Assembly (NCBI RefSeq): GCF_019145235.1
Contig: NZ_JAHSTV010000005.1
Location: forward strand, 248,001-312,000
Reading direction: 5' to 3'
DNA: 64,000 nt
DNA from: Pseudomonas farris
Lineage (GTDB): Bacteria; Pseudomonadota; Gammaproteobacteria; Pseudomonadales; Pseudomonadaceae
Positions 9,208 to 18,193 of the stretch are shown here, in pieces. The notes under the pieces were generated by a model, which worked only from the letters and a program-made list of their open reading frames with translations, was not told where the DNA came from and did not search any database. How positions within the stretch are numbered: position 1 is the stretch's first letter; each line of letters starts with the position of its first letter. A program made the translations under genes and the position numbers.

Positions 9208-10131
9208 ATGCCTGACATCTATCACTTCTTCCAACAGCTGGTTAATGGTCTGACCATTGGCAGCACGTATGCCCTGATCGCCATCGGCTATACGATGGTT
9301 TACGGCATCATTGGAATGATCAACTTCGCCCACGGCGAGGTGTACATGATCGGCTCTTACGTGGCGTTCATCGCCATCGCCGGGCTGGCCATGCTGGGAC
9401 TCGACAGTGTCCCGCTCTTGATGACCGCGGCTTTCATCGCGACCATCGTCGTTACCAGTGCCTACGGTTACAGCATCGAACGGATCGCCTACCGCCCCTT
9501 GCGCGGCAGCAACCGTCTGATCCCGCTGATTTCCGCCATTGGCATGTCGATCTTCCTGCAGAACACGGTTCTGCTGGCGCAAGACTCCAAGGACAAATCC
9601 ATCTCCAACCTGATCCCTGGCAACTTCGCCATCGGGCCAGGTGGCGCACATGAAGTGCTGATTTCCTACATGCAAATCGTGGTGTTCGTGGTGACCCTGG
9701 TCGCCATGCTCGGCCTGACGCTGTTCATCTCCCGCTCTCGCCTGGGTCGCGCCTGCCGCGCCTGTGCCGAAGACATCAAGATGGCCAACCTCTTGGGTAT
9801 CAACACCAACAACATCATCGCCCTGACCTTCGTCATCGGTGCCGCACTGGCGGCCATCGCGGCCGTGCTGCTGAGCATGCAATACGGCGTGATCAACCCG
9901 AACGCCGGTTTCCTGGTCGGCCTCAAGGCCTTCACCGCCGCAGTATTGGGCGGTATCGGCAGCATTCCCGGCGCGATGCTCGGCGGGCTGGTGCTTGGGG
10001 TGGCGGAAGCCTTTGGTGCCGATATCTTCGGCGACCAGTACAAGGACGTCGTGGCGTTCGGTCTATTGGTTCTGGTGTTGTTGTTCCGGCCAACCGGCCT
10101 GTTGGGCCGTCCGGAGGTTGAGAAAGTATGA
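9208..10131 (+). CDS. braD: Branched-chain amino-acid ABC permease LivH/BraD
   Basis: 307 aa with about eight hydrophobic helices, typical of LivH. The N-terminus ([20 protein letters not shown]) and the motif [12 protein letters not shown] are characteristic. It forms the inner-membrane channel with BraE. The SD AGGAGCG is placed eight bases before the ATG. The stop overlaps the braE start (ATGA), so the two are translationally coupled. Confidence 0.95.
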   Translation: MPDIYHFFQQLVNGLTIGSTYALIAIGYTMVYGIIGMINFAHGEVYMIGSYVAFIAIAGLAMLGLDSVPLLMTAAFIATIVVTSAYGYSIERIAYRPLRGSNRLIPLISAIGMSIFLQNTVLLAQDSKDKSISNLIPGNFAIGPGGAHEVLISYMQIVVFVVTLVAMLGLTLFISRSRLGRACRACAEDIKMANLLGINTNNIIALTFVIGAALAAIAAVLLSMQYGVINPNAGFLVGLKAFTAAVLGGIGSIPGAMLGGLVLGVAEAFGADIFGDQYKDVVAFGLLVLVLLFRPTGLLGRPEVEKV

Positions 10132-11384
10132 CTAGGAATCTTAAACAGGCGTTGTTCAGCGCCTTGCTGGTGTGGGCTGTTGCCTACCCGGTACTCGGTC
10201 TGAAACTGACCATTGTCGGCATCAACCTCGAAGTCCATGGCACCAGCACTGCAACGCTGATCACCATCGCCGTGTGCTCGGTGCTGATGTTTCTGCGGGT
10301 TCTGTTCGACCAGCAGATCAGTTCGGCCTGGAAAGCCTCGCCCAACCTGCCGGTGATGCCGGCCAAGGCCAGTACCTTCCTGACCCTGCCGACCACCCAG
10401 CGCTGGATCATCATCGCGTTGATCATCGGTTCTCTGGTCTGGCCGTTCTTCGGCTCCCGCGGAGCGGTGGACATCGCCACTCTGGTGCTGATCTACGTGA
10501 TGCTCGGCCTGGGCTTGAACATCGTGGTCGGCCTGGCTGGCCTGCTTGACCTCGGTTACGTCGGCTTCTACGCCGTGGGCGCCTACAGCTACGCGCTGCT
10601 GTCGCACTACTACGGCCTGAGCTTCTGGATCTGCCTGCCGATCGCCGGGATGATGGCAGCCACCTTCGGCTTCCTGCTCGGTTTCCCGGTGTTGCGTTTG
10701 CGCGGTGACTATCTGGCAATCGTGACCTTGGGCTTCGGTGAAATCATCCGTCTGTTCCTGCGTAACCTGACCGACCTCACCGGCGGCCCGAACGGCATCA
10801 GCAACATTCCCAAGCCAACGCTTTTCGGACTGACCTTCGATAGAACTGCCGCAGACGGACTGCAGACCTTCCACGAGTACTTCGGCCTGACCTACAACCC
10901 GGTAAACAAGGTGATCTTCCTTTACCTGATCGCGGTGTTGTTGTCGCTGTTCGCCCTGTTCGTCATCAACCGTCTGCTGCGCATGCCCTTGGGCCGTGCC
11001 TGGGAAGCGTTGCGTGAAGACGAAATCGCCTGCCGTGCATTGGGTCTCAATCCTACGGTCATCAAGCTGTCGGCCTTCACCCTCGGTGCTGCGTTCGCCG
11101 GTTTCGCCGGTAGCTTCTTCGCCGCGCGCCAAGGCCTGGTGACACCGGAGTCCTTCACCTTCATCGAATCGGCGACCATCCTCGCCATCGTGGTGCTGGG
11201 TGGCATGGGCTCGCAACTGGGCGTCGTACTCGCCGCCACGGTGATGATCCTGTTGCCGGAAATGATGCGTGAGTTCAGTGAATACCGCATGTTGATGTTC
11301 GGCGCCTTGATGGTGCTGATGATGATCTGGCGTCCTCAAGGTCTGCTGCCGATGCAACGCCCCCACATGGAGCTGCGCAAATGA
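10128..11384 (+). CDS. braE: Branched-chain amino-acid ABC permease LivM/BraE
   Basis: 418 aa. An N-terminal pair of helices precedes the LivM core with [20 protein letters not shown] and [17 protein letters not shown], both diagnostic. It pairs with BraD to form the translocation pathway. It overlaps braD by four bases at its start, and its stop overlaps braF (ATGA), so expression is tightly coupled. Confidence 0.95.
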   Translation: MTRNLKQALFSALLVWAVAYPVLGLKLTIVGINLEVHGTSTATLITIAVCSVLMFLRVLFDQQISSAWKASPNLPVMPAKASTFLTLPTTQRWIIIALIIGSLVWPFFGSRGAVDIATLVLIYVMLGLGLNIVVGLAGLLDLGYVGFYAVGAYSYALLSHYYGLSFWICLPIAGMMAATFGFLLGFPVLRLRGDYLAIVTLGFGEIIRLFLRNLTDLTGGPNGISNIPKPTLFGLTFDRTAADGLQTFHEYFGLTYNPVNKVIFLYLIAVLLSLFALFVINRLLRMPLGRAWEALREDEIACRALGLNPTVIKLSAFTLGAAFAGFAGSFFAARQGLVTPESFTFIESATILAIVVLGGMGSQLGVVLAATVMILLPEMMREFSEYRMLMFGALMVLMMIWRPQGLLPMQRPHMELRK

Positions 11385-12148
11385 GCCGTGAGATCCTGAA
11401 TGTAAGCGGCCTGAGCATGCGCTTCGGCGGCCTGTTGGCGGTCAACAGCGTGGCCTTGACCGTCAAAGAGAAACAAGTGGTATCGATGATCGGCCCCAAC
11501 GGCGCCGGCAAGACCACCGTGTTCAACTGCCTGACCGGTTTCTACCAGCCAACCGCTGGCAGCATCGTGCTGGACGGCGAGCCGATCCAGGGCCTGCCGG
11601 GCCACAAGATCGCCCTCAAAGGCGTAGTGCGCACCTTCCAGAACGTGCGGCTATTCAAGGACATGACGGCAGTCGAGAACCTCTTGATCGCGCAACACCG
11701 TCACCTGAACACCAACTTCCTGGCCGGCCTGTTCAAGACCCCGGCGTTCCGCAGAAGCGAACGCGAGGCGATGGAATACGCCGAGTACTGGTTGGAAAAG
11801 GTCAACCTCAAGGAGTTCGCCAACCGTCCGGCCGGCACCCTGGCCTACGGTCAGCAACGTCGTCTGGAAATCGCTCGCTGCATGATGACCCGTCCGCGGA
11901 TTCTCATGCTCGACGAACCGGCCGCTGGCCTCAACCCGCGGGAAACCGAAGACCTCAAGACACTGATCGGCACCCTGCGTGAAGAGCATGATGTGACCGT
12001 GCTGCTGATCGAACACGACATGAAACTGGTCATGAGCATTTCCGACCACATCTTCGTGATCAACCAGGGCACGCCCCTGGCCGACGGTACGCCGGAACAG
12101 ATCCGCGACAATCCTGAAGTGATCAAAGCCTACCTGGGGGAAGCGTAA
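11381..12148 (+). CDS. braF: Branched-chain amino-acid ABC ATPase LivG/BraF
   Basis: 255 aa cytoplasmic ATPase. Walker A is GPNGAGKT at residues 38-45; Walker B is [11 protein letters not shown]; the signature segment [13 protein letters not shown] is the LivG variant of LSGGQ; the H-loop is IEHDMKLV. It supplies ATP hydrolysis for BraDE together with BraG. It directly abuts braG. Confidence 0.95.
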   Translation: MSREILNVSGLSMRFGGLLAVNSVALTVKEKQVVSMIGPNGAGKTTVFNCLTGFYQPTAGSIVLDGEPIQGLPGHKIALKGVVRTFQNVRLFKDMTAVENLLIAQHRHLNTNFLAGLFKTPAFRRSEREAMEYAEYWLEKVNLKEFANRPAGTLAYGQQRRLEIARCMMTRPRILMLDEPAAGLNPRETEDLKTLIGTLREEHDVTVLLIEHDMKLVMSISDHIFVINQGTPLADGTPEQIRDNPEVIKAYLGEA

Positions 12149-12850
12149 ATGCTGCAGTTCGAAAACGTTTCCACCTTCTACGGCAAGATCCAGGCGCTGC
12201 ACAGCGTCAACGTCGAAGTCCGCCAGGGCGAGATCGTGACCCTGATCGGCGCCAACGGTGCCGGCAAGTCGACCCTGCTGATGACCCTCTGCGGTTCGCC
12301 GCAAGCCCACAGCGGCAGCATCCGCTACATGGGCGAAGAGCTCGTCGGCCAGGACTCGTCGCAGATCATGCGTAAAAGCATCGCAGTGGTCCCGGAAGGC
12401 CGTCGGGTGTTTGCCCGTCTGACCGTGGAAGAGAACCTCGCCATGGGCGGATTCTTCACCGACAAGGGCGATTATCAGGAGCAGATGGACAAGGTCCTCG
12501 GACTTTTCCCACGCCTGAAAGAACGCTTTGCCCAACGCGGCGGCACCATGTCTGGTGGCGAACAGCAAATGCTCGCCATCGGTCGTGCGCTGATGAGCAA
12601 GCCCAAGCTGTTGCTGCTCGACGAGCCATCGCTGGGCCTGGCACCGATCATCATCCAGCAGATTTTCGACATCATCGAACAACTGCGCAAGGACGGTGTA
12701 ACGGTGTTTCTGGTTGAGCAGAACGCCAACCAGGCCCTGAAAATCGCTGACCGTGCCTACGTGCTGGAAAACGGCCGTGTAGTGATGACAGGGACAGGTG
12801 AAGCGCTGTTGACCGACCCGAAAGTGCGCGAAGCGTATCTTGGTGGTTGA
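12149..12850 (+). CDS. braG: Branched-chain amino-acid ABC ATPase LivF/BraG
   Basis: 233 aa. Walker A is GANGAGKS at residues 34-41, the signature is MSGGEQQMLAIGRAL, and Walker B is LLLLDEPSLGLAP. It is the second ATPase of the heterodimeric pair and the last gene of the operon. It starts at the base after the braF stop and is followed closely by a strong terminator. Confidence 0.95.
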   Translation: MLQFENVSTFYGKIQALHSVNVEVRQGEIVTLIGANGAGKSTLLMTLCGSPQAHSGSIRYMGEELVGQDSSQIMRKSIAVVPEGRRVFARLTVEENLAMGGFFTDKGDYQEQMDKVLGLFPRLKERFAQRGGTMSGGEQQMLAIGRALMSKPKLLLLDEPSLGLAPIIIQQIFDIIEQLRKDGVTVFLVEQNANQALKIADRAYVLENGRVVMTGTGEALLTDPKVREAYLGG

Positions 12851-12864
12851 GCCTTGGCGGTAAA

Positions 12865-12892
12865 CAAAAAACGGCTTTCGGGCCGTTTTTTT
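12865..12892 (+). terminator. Rho-independent terminator of the bra operon
   Basis: A stem with ACGGC / GCCGT arms, extended by A/T pairs and ending in seven T, lies 15 bases after the braG stop. Confidence 0.85.
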
Positions 12893-12928
12893 ATGCCTGC
12901 CACCAACTTCACAACAACAAAGATCCAA

Positions 12929-13017
12929 TGTGGGAGCGGGCTTGCTCGCGAAAGCGGTGGGTCAGTCCCCCCTATGTTGAATGTCAGATTGCATTCGCGA
13001 GCAAGCCCGCTCCCACA
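12929..13017. repeat. REPIN
   Basis: Inverted pair of REP elements: right-facing copy at 12929-12957 and left-facing copy at 12992-13017, with about 34 bases between. Same subtype as the other GAGCGGGCTTGCTCGCG copies. Confidence 0.9.
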
Positions 13018-13148
13018 GGGAATTCGTGCGTTTCGAGAATTTCTGAAAAAGTTTTGGCGTGAGCTGTAACGCATCGCCCTGTCGTTTCTCTAGAGCAGTA
13101 AGCAAGCACAAACGCTTGCCAATCCAAGCTCAATTTCGGAGAAACATC

Positions 13149-13454
13149 ATGACTGCTACCACCCGCACCCTGTCCGCCACCGCCCTGGTTCTGGCCCTCG
13201 GTTCTGCCCTGAGCATCGCCGCTGTCTCCACTGCTCATGCCGCTGACGACAACATGGAAAAATGCTTCGGCGTGGCCATGAAAGGCAAAAACGATTGCGC
13301 CGCAGGCGCTGGCACCACTTGCGCCGGCACTGCAAAAACCGACTACCAGGCCAATGCCTGGAAACTCGTCCCTAAGGGCACCTGCACCACCACGATGAGC
13401 AAAACCTCGCCAACTGGTTTCGGCCAGCTGGAAGCCTACAAAGCCAAGTCGTAA
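13149..13454 (+). CDS. DUF2282 Cys-containing secreted precursor (bufferin/GigP type)
   Basis: 101 aa. Residues 1-31 form a signal peptide (ending STAHA-AD). The mature part has four cysteines (C39, C50, C58, C79) in the family pattern EKCFG, KNDC, TTCAG and VPKGTC. DUF2282 proteins are the bufferin/gig precursors: an exported peptide whose cysteines are modified by a DUF692 enzyme and which is thought to bind copper or gold. The ATG at 13149 has a GGAG ten bases upstream, and the signal peptide fits this start. It leads a four-gene operon with 25 bases to the next gene. The metal and the exact modification are inference. Confidence 0.88.
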   Translation: MTATTRTLSATALVLALGSALSIAAVSTAHAADDNMEKCFGVAMKGKNDCAAGAGTTCAGTAKTDYQANAWKLVPKGTCTTTMSKTSPTGFGQLEAYKAKS

Positions 13455-13479
13455 TCAGCACCCAGCCTGAGTGTCGACC

Positions 13480-14334
13480 ATGAATCCTTTATCTTCCGGG
13501 CTCCCGCCCCGCTCCGGGCTGGGGCTCAAGACCGAGCACTTTCGTGAAGTGCTCGGTGCACAACCGGACATCGGTTTCTTCGAAGTCCACGCCGAAAACT
13601 ACATGGTGGCCGGCGGCCCGTTTCATCATTTTCTGGGGTTGATCCGCGAGCAATATCCGTTGTCGTTGCACGGCGTTGGCCTGTCCATTGGTGCCGAAGG
13701 TCCGCTGGATAATCAGCACCTGCAAAGGCTTGCCGCGCTGATCGAACGCTATCAACCCCAATCCTTTTCCGAACACCTGGCCTGGTCCAGCCATGGCCCG
13801 GTGTTTCTCAATGACCTGCTGCCCCTGGCCTACGATGCGCCGACGCTGAACCGCGTCTGCGAGCATATCGATCAGGTGCAGAGCACCCTCAAACGCCCGA
13901 TGCTGCTGGAGAACCCGGCGACGTATCTGGCGTTCCAGCGCTCGACAATCGATGAAGCCGACTTCATCAGCGAAGTCATTCGCCGCACTGGCTGCGGGCT
14001 GCTACTGGACGTCAACAATATCTACGTCTCTTGCATCAATCACCAAAGAGATCCGCTGGCCTACATCGACGCGCTGCCGCTGCATGCAGTGGGAGAGATT
14101 CATCTGGCCGGGTTTGCCGAAGACACCGACAGCCTCGGCGACCGTCTGCTGATCGACGATCACGGTGCGCCCATCGATAACGCGGTATGGACGCTGTACA
14201 GGCAGGTGCTGGAACGGGTTGGCCCGATCGCCACGTTGATCGAGCGCGATAACCAATTACCAGCCTTCAGCGTGCTGCATGCCGAAGCCCGTCAGGCCGA
14301 TGAGTTGCTGCATTGCGCGGGGGGCCGGTCATGA
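13480..14334 (+). CDS. DUF692 multinuclear non-heme iron oxidative enzyme (MNIO; BufB/GigA type)
   Basis: 284 aa, TIM-barrel family DUF692. Metal-ligand motifs are all present: [49 protein letters not shown] and LIERD. Enzymes of this family use two or three iron ions to oxidise cysteines of a ribosomally made peptide, for example to oxazolones or thiooxazoles. The upstream DUF2282 product is the likely substrate. ATG 13480 is chosen; a GTG at 13471 is also in frame. Its stop overlaps the start of the DUF2063 gene (ATGA). Confidence 0.93.
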   Translation: MNPLSSGLPPRSGLGLKTEHFREVLGAQPDIGFFEVHAENYMVAGGPFHHFLGLIREQYPLSLHGVGLSIGAEGPLDNQHLQRLAALIERYQPQSFSEHLAWSSHGPVFLNDLLPLAYDAPTLNRVCEHIDQVQSTLKRPMLLENPATYLAFQRSTIDEADFISEVIRRTGCGLLLDVNNIYVSCINHQRDPLAYIDALPLHAVGEIHLAGFAEDTDSLGDRLLIDDHGAPIDNAVWTLYRQVLERVGPIATLIERDNQLPAFSVLHAEARQADELLHCAGGRS

Positions 14335-15092
14335 GCACCCAAGCCGCGTTTGCCACCGCCCTGCTCGATCCGCAACGGCCCTGCCCCGAGGGTTTGTTCA
14401 GCGCCAATGGTGCCGATCCCGCCAGCCGTTTCGCTGTGTATCGCAACAATGTGCAGAACTCGCTGATCAATGCCCTGGCCGACAGTTACCCCGTGGTTTC
14501 GCAGTTGGTGGGCGATGAGTTCTTCCGCGCGATGGCGGGGCTGTATGTACAGCGTTGCCCACCTCAAGGCCCACTCATCAACGATTACGGCAAGGACTTC
14601 GCCGAGTTCATTGACCGCTTTGAACCGGCAGCCAGCGTGCCTTATCTGGCCGACATGGCGCGGCTGGAGCGGTTGCGCGTTCAGGCCTATCACGCCGCCG
14701 ACGCCCAGCCGTTGCGCCATGAACAGATTGCTGCCGCACTGTCGGACCCGCAGGCGCTGAGCGAACTGACGGTCGGGTTTCATCCCTCCCTGAATCTGCT
14801 GACTTCAGCTTTTGCCGTGATCTCGATCTGGGCGGCGCATCAACAGGACGCGACGCTGGCCGGGATCGAACTCGACCACGGGCAAAACGCGCTGGTGTTG
14901 CGCAATGGTCTGGAGGTTGAGGTTTTCGCCATCGACCACGGCGCCGGCACCTTCATTCAGAACCTGCAAAACGGCCAGTCCCTGACCCAAGCGTTAGAGA
15001 CAGCGCCCGCCTTCGACCTCAGCCAAACCCTGGCGCTGCTGATCAGCCACAACGTCATTACCCATTTACACCACAATCAGGTATCGCCATGA
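14331..15092 (+). CDS. DUF2063 partner protein (BufC/HvfC/GigB type)
   Basis: 253 aa. The N-terminal ~95 residues ([20 protein letters not shown], then [11 protein letters not shown]) match the putative DNA-binding/DUF2063 domain. The family is taken to be the substrate-recognition partner of DUF692 enzymes, not a DNA-binding protein. A C-terminal domain holds [14 protein letters not shown]. It overlaps the previous and next genes by four bases each, which fits a complex made in fixed ratio. Confidence 0.88.
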   Translation: MSTQAAFATALLDPQRPCPEGLFSANGADPASRFAVYRNNVQNSLINALADSYPVVSQLVGDEFFRAMAGLYVQRCPPQGPLINDYGKDFAEFIDRFEPAASVPYLADMARLERLRVQAYHAADAQPLRHEQIAAALSDPQALSELTVGFHPSLNLLTSAFAVISIWAAHQQDATLAGIELDHGQNALVLRNGLEVEVFAIDHGAGTFIQNLQNGQSLTQALETAPAFDLSQTLALLISHNVITHLHHNQVSP

Positions 15093-15574
15093 ACACCCAT
15101 CGGAACCCCATCGCCCGCGTCATCGCGCTGCTGGAAAAAATCCCCCACAGCCTGATCGCCTTTATCGCGCGCTTTTCCATTGCCGCGGTGTTCTGGAAGT
15201 CCGGGCAAACCAAGGTAGAAGGCCTGGCCATCGACTTGATCGACGGCACGTTTCAACTCGGCGTACCAAGGCTGGCGGACTCGACTATTCCGTTGTTCCA
15301 GAGCGAATATCACCTGCCGCTGCTCTCCCCGGAACTGGCGGCGCACCTGGCGGCCTTCGCCGAGCATTTCTTTCCGGTGCTGATTCTGATTGGTTTCGCC
15401 ACACGTTTTTCGGCGCTGGCACTGCTGGGCATGACGCTGACTATTCAGCTGTTTGTATATCCCGATGCCTATCCGACTCACGGCACCTGGGCGGCGGTGT
15501 TGCTGTACTTGATGGCTACCGGGCCGGGCAAGTTGTCGATTGATCATCTGATTGCCAAGCGTTACGCCCGCTGA
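15089..15574 (+). CDS. DoxX-family membrane protein (GigT/HvfX type)
   Basis: 161 aa with four hydrophobic helices. DoxX motifs are RFSIAAVFWKSGQTKVEG near the start and FPVLILIGFATRFSALAL in the middle. In gig/hvf/buf operons this is the usual last gene and its role is unknown, perhaps in quinone or redox support for the modified peptide. It overlaps the DUF2063 gene by four bases and is followed by a REPIN. Confidence 0.87.
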   Translation: MNTHRNPIARVIALLEKIPHSLIAFIARFSIAAVFWKSGQTKVEGLAIDLIDGTFQLGVPRLADSTIPLFQSEYHLPLLSPELAAHLAAFAEHFFPVLILIGFATRFSALALLGMTLTIQLFVYPDAYPTHGTWAAVLLYLMATGPGKLSIDHLIAKRYAR

Positions 15575-15608
15575 TCCCTACTCAGAACTCCAGACGATGT
15601 AGAACCAA

Positions 15609-15699
15609 TGTGGGAGCGGGCTTGCTCGCGAAAGCGGTATCACATTCAACAGATATGTTGGCTGACACACCGCTTTCGCGAGCAAGCCCGCTCCCACAG
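15609..15699. repeat. REPIN
   Basis: Inverted REP pair (arms 15609-15637 and 15670-15698). Both arms keep the full core with GCGAAAGCGG, so this copy is nearly perfect. It separates the MNIO operon from the convergent LysR gene. Confidence 0.9.
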
Positions 15700-15717
15700 A
15701 GGTTGCGTGGTGAGACG

Positions 15718-16632
15718 TCATCGTTGAAGTCGATCCAACGCCTCCCCACTGCGCTTGAACCAACCGATCAAATAATCCGCCAGCACTTGAGTGCGTTTCG
15801 GCAAACCGCCTTGATACGGGTGCACCAGGTACATCGGCATGCTGCGGGTCTGATAATCGCGCAGGAGCCAGCGCAAACGCCCGTCAGCCAATTCCTCTTG
15901 CAGCAAGTACGACGGCAAACGCGCAATGCCCGCATCCGCCAGCGCCGCCTTCTTCAAGAGGTTGTAGTGATTGCTGGCGAACGGCCCCGACACTCGCACC
16001 CGCAGTAACTCGTGCTGTTGGTGATAGAGCCATTCTTCCCGGCCGCTGTAATGGCTGTTGAGCAGGCAGCGGTGTTCCGCCAGTGCCTGAGGCGTCAGCG
16101 GTTCACCGAATCGCTCAAGGTACGCAGGGCTGGCGCAGGTCATCTCGTGCCAGGCCAGCAACGGTCGGGCGACCAGGCGTTCGTCGTTGGCCACTTCCGA
16201 GCGGATCGCCAGGTCGAAACCGTCCCGGGACAGGTCACGGTAGTTATTGTTGAGCTCCAGTTCGATCTGCACCTCGGGGTACTGCCGGGAAAACTCCAGC
16301 AGCGCGCCGTCAAAGAAGGTCTCCCCCAGTGAAACCGGAACCGTCATCCGCACCGGGCCGGCCATGTCGTCTTTCAATCGCGCCAAGGCCTGACGCGCTC
16401 GCTCGACTTGAATCACCAGTTCCTGGGCTTGCGGCAACAACGCCGCGCCCGCCGCCGTCAGGCTCAAGCGGCGCGTGGTGCGTTGCAGCAACACCACGGC
16501 AAACCGCGTTTCCAGCAGGCTGATGCGTTTGGAGAGTTGTCCTTTGCTACAACCCAGTTGCTGGGCGGCCAAGGTGAAACTGCCCGCCTCGATCAACACC
16601 GCGAACGCTGCCAGGTCGTCCATTTCGCTCAT
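15718..16632 (-). CDS. LysR-family transcriptional regulator
   Basis: 304 aa. Residues 1-60 form the winged helix-turn-helix (MDDLAAFAVLIEAGSFTLAA, then CSKGQLSKRISLLE). The rest is a substrate-binding-like effector domain of the CrgA/DsdC-like type (PVSLGETFFDGALLEF, DGFDLAIRS). The start at 16632 is chosen because MSEMDDLAAF is the usual N-terminus. It is divergent from the SDR gene with 106 bases between, the standard arrangement for a LysR protein controlling its neighbour and itself. Confidence 0.92.
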   Translation of the reverse strand: MSEMDDLAAFAVLIEAGSFTLAAQQLGCSKGQLSKRISLLETRFAVVLLQRTTRRLSLTAAGAALLPQAQELVIQVERARQALARLKDDMAGPVRMTVPVSLGETFFDGALLEFSRQYPEVQIELELNNNYRDLSRDGFDLAIRSEVANDERLVARPLLAWHEMTCASPAYLERFGEPLTPQALAEHRCLLNSHYSGREEWLYHQQHELLRVRVSGPFASNHYNLLKKAALADAGIARLPSYLLQEELADGRLRWLLRDYQTRSMPMYLVHPYQGGLPKRTQVLADYLIGWFKRSGEALDRLQR

Positions 16633-16738
16633 TGGATTGTTTCCATTTGAAAACCAAAGGTTGCCTATTAGCCCGCTTATCAATGGAAAAAACCACTCTA
16701 AACTTGAAATTCAATCCAACCCATTCAGGTACAGCACG

Positions 16739-17338
16739 ATGAAAATTCTTTTGATTGGCGCCTCTGGCACCGTCGGTTCGGCGATTGACCATGAGCTGTC
16801 CCAACGCCACGAAATCATCCGTATCGGCCGTAAAAGCGGTGAGTTCCAGGTCGACATCAGTGACAGCGCCTCGATCCGCAAATTGTTCCAACAGACCGGC
16901 AACTTTGATGCCCTGATCTGCGCCGCTGGCAGCGTCAACTTCGTGCCGCTGGCGACTATGACCGAACAAGACTTCGAGCTCGGCTTGCGGGATAAGCTGA
17001 TGGGCCAGGTCAACCTGCTGCTGATCGGCCGGGAATTCGCCAATGACGGTGCGTCATTCACCTTTACCACCGGCATCCTCAGCCACGATCCGATTCGTAC
17101 CGGCAGCTCGGCCTCCATGGTCAACGGCGCCCTGGACAGCTTCGTCCGTGCAGCGGCGATCGAACTGCCGCGCGGCCTGCGCATCAACTCGGTCAGCCCG
17201 AATGTGCTGGTCGAAGCCATGGGCAGCTACGCCCCGTACTTCCGTGGTTTCAAACCAGTTCCCGCCGCCGAAGTGGCACTGGCCTACGCAAAAAGCGTGG
17301 AAGGCTTACAGACCGGCCAGACTTACCGCGTCGGCTAA
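16739..17338 (+). CDS. Short-chain dehydrogenase/reductase
   Basis: 199 aa, short for an SDR. GASGTVGSA near residue 8 is the NAD(P)-binding glycine motif and CAAGSVNF the NNAG-like motif. The catalytic Tyr-x-x-x-Lys is not visible: TGSSASMVNGALDSF stands where Yxx(x)K is expected, so this belongs to the divergent group with a Ser/Val-Asn variant. It ends PAAEVALAYAKSVEGLQTG. It is probably the target of the divergent LysR protein. The substrate is unknown. Confidence 0.85.
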   Translation: MKILLIGASGTVGSAIDHELSQRHEIIRIGRKSGEFQVDISDSASIRKLFQQTGNFDALICAAGSVNFVPLATMTEQDFELGLRDKLMGQVNLLLIGREFANDGASFTFTTGILSHDPIRTGSSASMVNGALDSFVRAAAIELPRGLRINSVSPNVLVEAMGSYAPYFRGFKPVPAAEVALAYAKSVEGLQTGQTYRVG

Positions 17339-17432
17339 ACCAAACACGCCCTGTAGGAAAGCGAGGACATTGCAGGGTTGTGATGAGCGGTCAGGCTAAG
17401 TAACGTGGCGACACTTGTCAGGAGACTCAAAG

Positions 17433-18098
17433 ATGCGTGTTGCCCGTTCCTTAGTGCTTGTTGCCCTGCTTCCGCTGTTCGCCGCCTGCCAGTTGCTTGA
17501 TGGCCCGCGCGAAAGTGCTTCCCATGTGGGCCAGACCCGCATGCAGGGCCAGTTGACGGCGGCCGATGGCAAGTTGCTGTTCCAACCGTGCAACGAGCAG
17601 CGCAGTTATGTGGTCAACGACACCGGCGGCACCAGCGTCCTGCAAGAGGCCGCAACCCTGGCCGACGACCAGGGCAAATTGTTTGCCGACGTGCGCGGTC
17701 GGATCGTTGCCAGTGGTGCCGATAGCCGACTCGATCTGGAGCAGCTGTACCGCGTCGAGCGCTCCGGCACGGCGTGCGACGATCCCAATTTCAAACAGCT
17801 GATTCTGCGCGCCGCCGGCCACGGTCCTGAATGGAACGTCAAAGTCAGCGGCAAGGGCATGGTCATCGACCGCGCCGGTCAGCCGCCCTTGGCCCTGCCG
17901 TATGTTGAAGAGCAACTGGGCGATGGCCGCTTCAACCTCAGCACCGAAGCCAATAATCAGCGCATCGAGCTCTGGGTCGCGCCGCAACGCTGCGTCGACA
18001 GCAGCACCGGCAGCGTGCAGCACATGAGCGCCGAGCTGCGCATCGATGGCCAGGTGCAACGCGGCTGTGGGTATTTCGGCGGATCGCGTAACGACTGA
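17433..18098 (+). CDS. COG3650-like lipoprotein
   Basis: 221 aa. The lipobox LFAAC puts the lipidated cysteine at residue 19. The AGGAG at 17420 supports ATG 17433. The mature protein has paired cysteines (QPCNEQRSY, TACDDPNF, QRCVDSS, RGCGYFG) and a C-terminal half like the COG3650/MliC-type small beta proteins. It is probably anchored in the outer membrane; its function is unknown. Confidence 0.75.
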   Translation: MRVARSLVLVALLPLFAACQLLDGPRESASHVGQTRMQGQLTAADGKLLFQPCNEQRSYVVNDTGGTSVLQEAATLADDQGKLFADVRGRIVASGADSRLDLEQLYRVERSGTACDDPNFKQLILRAAGHGPEWNVKVSGKGMVIDRAGQPPLALPYVEEQLGDGRFNLSTEANNQRIELWVAPQRCVDSSTGSVQHMSAELRIDGQVQRGCGYFGGSRND

Positions 18099-18193
18099 TC
18101 GTTTTAGCCTCACGGGAATCATCCTTTGAGGCTTATAATCGCGGGCCTCAAACGCCTTGGCGCAGTTGTGCGCCCCGCGAACCGGATCCCGTC

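Noticed and set aside
9666..11366. 566-residue frame opposite braD and braE
   Set aside because: Ala/Gln/His/Arg-rich product, no motifs, antisense to genes with clear family matches. It is a by-product of high GC content.
13059..13092. ECF-type promoter (TGTAAC ... CGTTT) before the DUF2282 gene
   Set aside because: The spacing between the two halves is too short for the usual ECF promoter, so I do not call it.
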